Assembly: GCF_900090325.1 (NCBI RefSeq)
Contig: NZ_FMHW01000002.1
Span: 682,001 to 746,000 of the forward strand
From: Micromonospora pallida
Lineage (GTDB): Bacteria; Actinomycetota; Actinomycetes; Mycobacteriales; Micromonosporaceae
Length of the DNA: 64,000 nt
Direction: 5' to 3'
The notes under the pieces are model-generated. The model ran no database searches. It saw only the letters and a list, made by a program, of their open reading frames with translations, and was not told the DNA's origin. A program made the translations under genes and the position numbers. This document shows positions 1-9,000 of this stretch, one piece after another (position 1 is the first letter of the stretch; the number at the start of each line of letters is the position of its first letter).

Positions 1-3000
1 GCACGGCCGCCGGGTTCGGCGCCCGTCGCTGCCCGTGCCACATCAGTTCCTGCTGGTACGTCGCCGGCGCGCTCTCCTCGACCGGCGCGGCCCTCGTTTC
101 GGGCGCGACCTCCCCGCGTGGCGCGACCTCCGCGTCGGGCGCGGCCGGCTCGACCGGTGCGCTACGTCCGGTCGCCGGGCTCTCCTCGACGGGGGCAGAT
201 GGTCCGGTCGGGGTGGTCTCCCCGGTGGGGGCGGTAGTGGTCAGGGCGGTCGTCAGGGCCCGGATGCCGGGCGCCTGGAGGACCCGGTGCACGCCGACCT
301 CGGTGCCGAGCAGTCCGGTCAGCCGGTTGGCGAGGCGGACGGCGGCCAGCGAGTGTCCACCGGCGGCGAAGAAGGGTACGTCCAGCGGCAGTCGGGACAC
401 GCCCAGCTCGGCGCACCAGGCGTCGTGGACGAGCTGTTCGGTGCCCGGCTGCGGACGCTGGTCGCCGGCCGGCGCCTCCGGGGCAGGCAGCCGGGCCACG
501 TCGATCTTGCCGGTGCCCCCGGTGGGCAGCACGTCCAGCAGCACCCACGCCCGGGGCACCAGGTACGGCGGGAGCCGGTCGGCCAGGGCGGCGGTCAACC
601 GGGCCGTGCGTTCGGCCGGTGGCTCGCCGTCGTCGACCGGCACCACGTACGCGGCGAGGTACGGCTCGTCGCCCCGGTCGTGCCGGGCGACGACGGCGGC
701 CTGCCGCACGCCGGTCAGCCCGGCGAGCACAACGGCTGCCTCACCCGGCTCGACCCGGTGGCCGGCGATCTTGACCTGGTCGTCGAGGCGGCCGAGGAAC
801 TCCAGGTTCCCGTTGCCGCGTACCCGTACCCGGTCACCGGTGCGGTACATCCGCGCTCCCGGCACTGGCGAGTACGGGTCGGGCGGGAAGGCGGCGGCAG
901 TCTCCGCCGGCCGACCGAGGTAGCCCCGGGCCAGCCCGTCGCCGCCCACGTACAGCTCGCCCACCGCGCCGGGCGGGACGGGCCGGCCGTCCGGGTCCAG
1001 CACGTACAGCCGATGGTCGGCGGCGGACACGCCGATGTCGACCGGGCCGGTCCCGTCGGGCGGCACCGGCCCGGCGGTGGTGACGATGGTGGCCTCGGTC
1101 GGGCCGTACGCGTTGATCACAGTGGCGGGGAAGCCGGCCGGCGGCCGGCGGCGGAGCTGGCTGCCCCCGACCACCAGGGTCCGCAGCGTGGCGGCGGGTG
1201 GCGTGGGCAGCGCGAAGACCAGCTCCGCCAGGGGCGCCGGCAGGAATGCCACGGTCACCCGGTGTTCGGCCCACCAGGCGCGCAGCGCGGCCGGGTCGGC
1301 GCGCACCGCGTCCGGTACGAGGTGGACGGTCGCCCCGGCGGCGAGCGCCGGCCAGATCTCGGCGAGGTTCGCGTCGAACCCGAGTCCGAGCCCGTGGGCG
1401 ACCACGTCCGAGCCGGTCAGCCCGAGCGCCTCCGCGTGCCAGGTGACCGACCGGACGGCCGCGCGGTGCGGCACCAGCACCCCCTTGGGGTGTCCGGTGG
1501 AGCCAGAGGTGTAGACGCACCAGGCCAGGTGCTCCGGGCCGAGGCCGGCGGTCGATGCGGGGCCGGCTGTCCGGAACGCCGGGAGGGTGTTCGACTGCGG
1601 GGTGGCCGCCGGCGACCGATCCTCGTCGGCATCCTCGTCGACCGTGAGTTCGGTGACCTCCTCGACCGTGAGCCGGGGCGGGTTCGTCGGGTGGTCGACC
1701 GCCGTCGAGGTGACCAGCAGCCGGGCGCCGCTGTCGGCGAGCAGGGCGGCCAGCCGGGCGGGCGGCAGATCGGGGTCGAGCGGCAGGAACGCCGCCCCGG
1801 CCAGCAGCACCCCGAGCTGCGCCGCGACCAGTTCCGGCCGGCGGGGCAGCAGCACCGCGACCAGGTCGTCCGCCCCGACGCCGGTGGCGGCGATCCGGCC
1901 GGCCAGCGCCTCGGCCCACACCCGCAGCTCCCGGTACGTCCAGCGGCTCCCGCCGCCGACCACCGCCGGTGCGTCCGGCGTCCGACCGGCCTGCCGGAGA
2001 ACCAGATCGTCCAGTCGACCGGCCTGCCCGGGGACAAGCTCGGGGCGTTCACGGACCGGCTCGGGGCGTTCACCGGCCGGATCGGCTCGGTGGCGGGCCG
2101 GGGCCGGCCGCGCGGCTGTCCCGTTCGGCGCGGCGTCTTGCCCGACGGCGTCGGCCAGCCGGGACAGCGGGAGGTCCGGGTTCCGGGTCAGCCGGTCGAG
2201 CATCCCGAGCCAGTCGTCGAGGAACCGGCGTACGGTCACCGGATCGAACACCTCGGTCCGGTACTCGACGTGGCAGCGGACGGTGTCGGTGTGCGACAGG
2301 TAGACCATGAGGTCGACCGGGGCCTTGTCCAGCCCCACCGGCAGCGGTTCGGCGGTCACCTCGGGCAGGTCGAAGGCGAACGCGCCACCGGTCTCGTACT
2401 CCACGACGACGTCGAAGAGCGGATTCCGGCCGGCCTCCCGGTGCGGGGCGAGCGCACGAACCAGGGCGTCGAACGGTACGGCCGCGTGTTCGTACCCCTC
2501 GGCGGCGGTGGCCTGGGTGCGGGCGAGCACCTCACGGAAGGTCGGGTCGCCGGTGAGGTCCAGGCGCAGCGGCAGGGTGTCGACGAAGAAGCCGACCAGG
2601 TCGGCGGTGCGGTCGTCCCGGCCGCTGAACCCGGTGCCGACCACCAGGTCCGGCTGGCCGCTGAACCGGAACAGCATGACGCCGAACGCGCTGAGCAGCG
2701 TGGTGAACGGGGTGACCCGTTCGGCCCGGCTGAACCGCCGGATCCGGTCGGTCAGCTCGGCCGGAACCTCGGTGAAGACGCTCCGGCCGGCCGCGGAGGG
2801 CAGCGCCGGGCGGGGCAGGTCGGAGGGGAGGACGAGGGTGGGAGGTGGGGGGTCGAACCGGGTCAGCCAGTACCCCAGGTCCTTGTCGTCGACGTCGCGG
2901 CGTCCGGCGGCGGCCCGGGCGAGATCCGGGTAGCTGACCGGCAGGTCGGGCAGCTCCGGGGTCGTACCGGTCACCCGGGCCCGGTAGGCGGCGGAGACCT

Positions 3001-6000
3001 CCCGGGTGAGCACGGCGTACGAGGTGCCGTCGGTGGCGAGGTGATGGAACGCCAGCACCAGCACGTGGTGCTCGGCGGAGAAGCGCAGCAGGGTGAACGC
3101 GAACACCGGCCCCTCGGCCAGGTCGAAGACCCGCCGGCTCTCCCCGGCCATCGCCGCCGCGACGGCCGACTCCGCCGCCTCTCCGGTCACCTCCCGTACC
3201 GGCTCCTCCGCCGGCCCAGCCAGCTCCCGTACCGCCTTCTTCGCCGGCCCAGCCAGCTCCCGTATTGGCAGCTCCACCGGCACCGTCGGCCGGACGACCT
3301 GGCACGGCTCGCCGTCGACCTCCCGGTACGTGGTGCGCAGCGGCGCGTGCCGGGCCACCACGTCGGCCAGCGCGCCACGCAGCGCCGCGACGTCCAACGG
3401 ACCGCGCAGCCGCACCGCCACCGCCTCGGTGTAGGCGGGCGTGCCAGGGTGGAGCTGCTCCGTCAGCCACAGCCGGCGTTGGCCGGGCGTGAGCGGGGCG
3501 GTCTCCTCGCGGTCCACCGCCCCGCCGGCCACCGGCGCGGTACGGCGGCGCGGCGTGGCCCGGCGCAGCACGTCGATGAAGGGCAGCCCGGCCCGGACGG
3601 CCGGGGCGGGCACGCCGAAGTCCACGAAGCAGGCGATCTCGTCGGCGCCCGCGTCGAGCACCGCGTCCAGCACCGGTCGGCAGCTCTCCGGGGTGCCGAT
3701 CAGCGCCCGCTGCTCGCAGTATCGCTGGTACGCCCGGGACAGCATGAACCGGACGTCGTCGTCCGGGGTGTCGGCCAGGTCGATGCTCATGCCGAGGCTG
3801 TTGACCACCTGCCCGAGCAGGTGCAACGACGAGCGCAGGTACGCGCAGAACGGCTCGAACGCCGCCTCGCGTACCCGGTCGAGGTCGTCGCCGAGGTACG
3901 TGTGCAGCAGCACCACCACCCGGCCGGCGGCCGGGTCGAGGCCATGCTCGGCGCGGGTACGCCGGTACAGGGCGATGTTCTCGGCGAGCTGGGCGACGTC
4001 CTGGGTCATCAGGTTCGTGACCACCCCGACGTCGCGTCGCGCGGCCTCCCGGTAGCTGTCCGGGTTGCCGACGATCGCGGTGAAGAACGGCGGGGCGTCC
4101 TGCACCGGCCGGGGGAAGAGCCGGACGTCGATCGGGTCGCCACTGCCGGACCGGGCGGCGACCGCATCGCCGCGCCAGAGCCGGCGCACCGTCTCCAGGT
4201 GCTCGTACATCACCTGCTTGTGCCGGCCGAAGTTCTCCGGCTGGAAGACGAAGTCGTTGGCGTGCCAGCCGGGCGCGCAACCGAGCCCGACCCGGCCACC
4301 GGAGAGGTTGTCCACCATGGACCACTCCTCGGCCACCCGGACCGGGTGGTGCAGGGGCAGTACGACCGAGCCGGCGTTGAGCCGGATCCGGCTGGTGCGT
4401 ACGGCGAGTGCGGCGGCCAGCACCGACGGGTTCGGGAAGATGCCGCCGAACGAGTGGAAGTGCCGTTCCGGGAACCACACCGCGTGGAACCCGTGGGTGT
4501 CGGCGTACTGCGCGGCGTCGAGGATCAGGCCGTACCGGTCGTCGGCGTCCTGGTCGGGATAGTCGCCGAAAAAGTACAGGCTGACGTCGACACTGTCCGC
4601 GCCCGGCCCTGGTTCTGCGTCTGGCCCTGGTTCTGCGTCTGGCCCTGGTTCTGCGTCCGGCCCCGGGTCCGCGCCCGGCTTCGGTTCCGTAGCGGGCTGC
4701 GGGTCGGGGCCCGGTGGCACCCTCGTCGGCACCGGCCTCGGAGCCGACGTCGGGACAGCAGCCGGCGCCGGGGCGGAGTCCCTTGCGGGGACGGAGCTCT
4801 GTGTGGGGATGGCGCCTTGTGCGCCGGTGGCGGCCGTGGCAGGCAGAGCGCCAGCCGGCAGAGCGCTGACCGGCAGAATGCCGGCCGGCTGGCCTGCCGC
4901 TCTGAGCAGGGCGAGTTGCTGCTGCATCAGGTCGAGTTGGCGGTGGACGATGGCGCTCAGGTCGTGCGCCGGCACCGCCGGCACTGCCGGCATCGTCGGC
5001 ATCGTCGGCCTGAGCGTGCCGGTCTCCGCAGCCTCTCCCGGTCGTGCGACACCCCCTCGATCAACTCCAGATGCGGCGAGTCGGGGTGTCCCGGGTGCGT
5101 CGACACCCCGACTTGCCGTATCTCGAGGCACCCCCACCCGAGACAGGCCAGGCCCGCTCGAAGAAGGGCCGGTCGGGGAGAGGCCGGTCGGGGAGAGGGC
5201 GGTCTGGGCGGGGTCGGTCGGGGAGGGGGCGGAGCCGGTGACGATGCGTTCGGCGAGTCGACGTGGCGTGTCGACAGTCTCGAAGAGGTCCCGGATCGGG
5301 ACCCGTACCCCGTGGGCCTGGTCGATCTCGCGAGACATGCTGATCAGCAGCAGCGAGTCCGCGCCGAGGGCGAAGAAGGTCTCGTCGGGGCCGACCGCCG
5401 TGACGTCCAGCCCCAGCTTGTCGGCGGTTAGCGTACGCACCCAGTCCAGCACCGCCTCGTCGGCCACCAGGTCACTGGCCGACGGCTCCCCGGTCAGCAC
5501 CGGCTGCCCGGACACCGGGCCGGCGACCGGGGCTCCGGCCACCGGAGTGGATGCCTCGGTGTGGGCGGCGGGGGCCGGGGCGGTGACCGGGGCTTCGGTC
5601 AGCGGGGCGGCAGTGTCGGGTACGGCGTCCGGTCGAGCGGCCCGCACCGCCGGAGCCGGGCCGTCGGCGGTCCGCGCTGCGCGGGCACGGGTACCCCCTG
5701 TCGGGTCCGGGTCGGGGTCGATCCAGTAGCGGCGGTGCTGGAACGGGTACCCGGGCAACGACACCCGGCGTCCCCCGCAGCCTTCGGTGATCGCCGTCCA
5801 GTCGACCGGTGCGCCCGCGCAGTACAGCTCCGCCACGGCCCGCCATACCCCGTCGATCGGGTCGGCGTCGCGCCGCTGGGACGGCACCCAGGTCGCCGTC
5901 GACCGGGTCGCCCGGGCCAGCCGGGTGAGGGCGGCGTCCGGCCCGGCCTCGATGATCGTCCGGCAGCCCTGGTCGACGATCGTCCGTACGGCGGCGTGGA

Positions 6001-9000
6001 ACTCGACGGCCCCGCGGGCCTGCCAGTACAGGTGCTCGGCGTCCGGCTGCCAGCCCGGCTCGCGGACTCGCCCGTCGACGGTGCTGACCACGGGCAGTCG
6101 GACCGGCCGCAGGTCGACCCGACCGGCCAGGGCGGACAGCTGGTCCCGGAGCGGCTCGATCGCCGAGCTGTGGAAGGCGCGGGTCACCGGCAGCCGCCGG
6201 GTCGACAGTCCCCGCCGCGCGGCCCGGTCGGCGACGGCAGTGACCTCGTCGGGCGACCCGGCCAGTACGTGCCGGTCGGGGCCGTTCACCACGGCCACCT
6301 CCACGGTGCTGCCCACCACCAGGTCGTCGACGGTCGCCCGGTCGGCGAGCACCGCCAACATCGCACCCGGCCCCAGCGCGTCCTGCATGAGTCGGCCGCG
6401 CCAGGCGGCGAGGCGTACCGCGTCGGCGAACGGCAGCGCGCCGGCCACGGCCAGGGCGGCGTACTCGCCGACGCTGTGGCCGAGCACGAGTTCCGGGACG
6501 ATCCCCCAGGAGCGCCAGAGTTCGGCCAGGGCCAGCCCGACGACGACCAGTACCGGCTGGGCCAGGTCGGTGGGGACCCCGGCGGGGTCGTCGGGGGTCT
6601 CCCGCAACCGGGCGAGCAGGTCACCACCGACCGCGTCCCGGTACGCGGTGGCGGCCTCCGCCAGGACGTCCCGGACCACCGGGAACCGTTCCGCGAGCGG
6701 CAGCAGCACCGGGCGCAGGTCGCCCTGCCCGGGGAAGGCCAGGGCCAGCGGTCCGGCGGGTACCGACCCGGTGACCACCGTGTCCGGGATGGCGGTGCCG
6801 CCGACGACCCGGTCCAGTGCCGAGGCGAGAGCGGCGGGGGAGTCGCCCCGTACGACGAGGCGGTGGCGCAGGTGCCGGCGACCCCGTCCGGCGGTGGTCA
6901 CCAGGTCGGCCAGCATCAGGTCGGGGTGGGCGCGTAGGTGGTCCCGGTGGCGTGCGGCGAGCGCGGTGAGCGCCGCCGGGTCGGCCGCCGACAGCGGTAG
7001 CAGGCCGGGTGCGGGGGACGTGGTGGCGGCTGGTGGGGCGACCTCGGCGGGCGGCTGTTCGACGATGACGTGGGCGTTGGTGCCGCCGACGCCGAGGGCG
7101 CTCACCGCCGCGCGGCGCGGCGTGTCGCCGACCGGCCAGCCGATGGGGCTGGTGGTGACGGTGAAGGGGGCCAGGTCGACCACCGGCCGGGTGAAGTTGA
7201 TCTGCGGGGGAAGCTGGCCGGTCCGGACCGCCAGCACCGCCTTGACCAGGCCGGCCATGCCGGCGCAGCTGTCCAGGTGGCCGATGTTCGCCTTGACCGA
7301 GCCGAGCAGCGGCCGGGCCGACGCGTACGCCTCGGCGAGGGCGTGGTGTTCCACCGGGTCGCCGAGCGCGGTGCCGGTGCCGTGCGCCTCGACGTACCCG
7401 ATGGACGCGGCGGACACGGCGGCGTTCCGCAATGCCTGCCGGATCACCTCGACCTGCCCGGTCACGCTGGGCGCGGTGAAGCCCACCTTGCCCGCGCCGT
7501 CGTTGTTCACGGCCGAGCCGAGGAGCACCGCGTGCACCGGGTCCCCGTCGGCAACGGCGCGGGCGTACGGCTTGAGCACCACCGCCGCGACCCCGTTGCC
7601 GCCGACGGTGCCGTCCGCGGCAGCGTCGAAGGGACGGCACTGGCCCTGCGCGGAGAGGATCGAGCCCGGCGTGTGGTGGTAGCCGGTGACCTGGGGGACG
7701 TGCACGGCGACCGCGCCGGCCAGCGCGAGGTCGGCGTCCCCGGCGAGCAGCGCGCGGGCCGCCAGGTGCACCGCCACCAGCGAGGTGGAGCAGGCGGTCT
7801 GTACGGTGATCGCCGGACCGGTCAGGCCCAGCCGGTACGCGACCCGGGTGGCGAGGAAGTCCGGCTGGTTCCCCAACGCCGCGCCGACCACGGTGGCCGG
7901 GTCGGCGGCGCGGGTGGCCGCGTCGAGGTTGTTCCGCAGGTAGGTGTGGTGGGTGTAGAGGTTCATCCCACCACCGGCGAACAGCCCCACCCGGGCCCGG
8001 TCGCGGTCCCCGGCGTACCCGGCGTCCTCCAGGGCGTGCTGGCAGGTCTCCAGAAATAGCCGGTGCTGTGGGTCGAGCAGTTCGGCCTCCCGGGCGCTGA
8101 TGCCGAAGAAACCCGCGTCGAAGCCGGCGACGTCGTCGAGCACCCCGCTGGCCGCGACGAACCCGGGGGCGTCGGCGTCCGTCACCCCGGCGGCGGCCAG
8201 TTCGTCGGGGGTGAAGAAGCGGACGCTCTCCACCCCGGCGAGCAGGTTCGACCAGAACTCGTCCACGCTGGCGGCGCCGGGGAAGCGGGCCGCCATTCCG
8301 ATGATTGCGATCCGGTGGTCCCGGTCGACCGGGGCCGGGCCGGCGGAGTCGGCGGGGGCGGTGTCGGTGAGGTGCCGGACGAGCGCGTCGACGGTCGGGT
8401 GCGCGAAGAGCGTCGGCGCCGGGACCGGCCGGCCGAGGACCTGCTCGAGCCGGGACCGGAACCGGACGATCTCCACCGAGCCGATGCCGAGTTCCCAGAA
8501 CGGCAGCTCGCTGTCGACCGGGCCGTCGAGCAGGTCGCCGAGCGCGTCCAGGACCGTCCTGCGCACCGTCGTCCGGCCGGGTGGCCCGATCGGGAGCGAA
8601 GCCGGCGCGGGGACGCTCGAGACAACGGGGGACGGGGAGGGCGGCGCGGGAGCGGATGGGGCAGCCGGGTGCGGAACGGGCGTGGGGGAAGGCAGCGGGG
8701 GAGCAGTCGGGGCAGCCAGGGGTGGGGAAAGCGACGCGACTGGGGGCGGGACCGGTGGGGTGGTGGCGGTCGGGGCCGGGCCGGGTCGGCCGGTGTCGAA
8801 CTCCCCGGCGGTGAACCGGCGGCGCAGCGCCGCCCGCTGGATCTTCCCCCCGGTGGTACGGGGAAACTCCTCCGCACGCACCGCCACGACCCGGGCCGGG
8901 GCGGTGCCCCAACGGCGGGCGACGGCGGCGGTGACGTCCCGGGCCACCTCCTGCGGTGACCGTCCTGCGGCGGGGTCGGGCACGTGGAACACGACCAGGG

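Noticed and set aside
35..5431. A 1798-codon open frame on the plus strand
   Set aside because: It is antisense to the megasynthase; its translation is Arg/Gly/Pro-rich with no domain, while the minus strand gives complete conserved domains.
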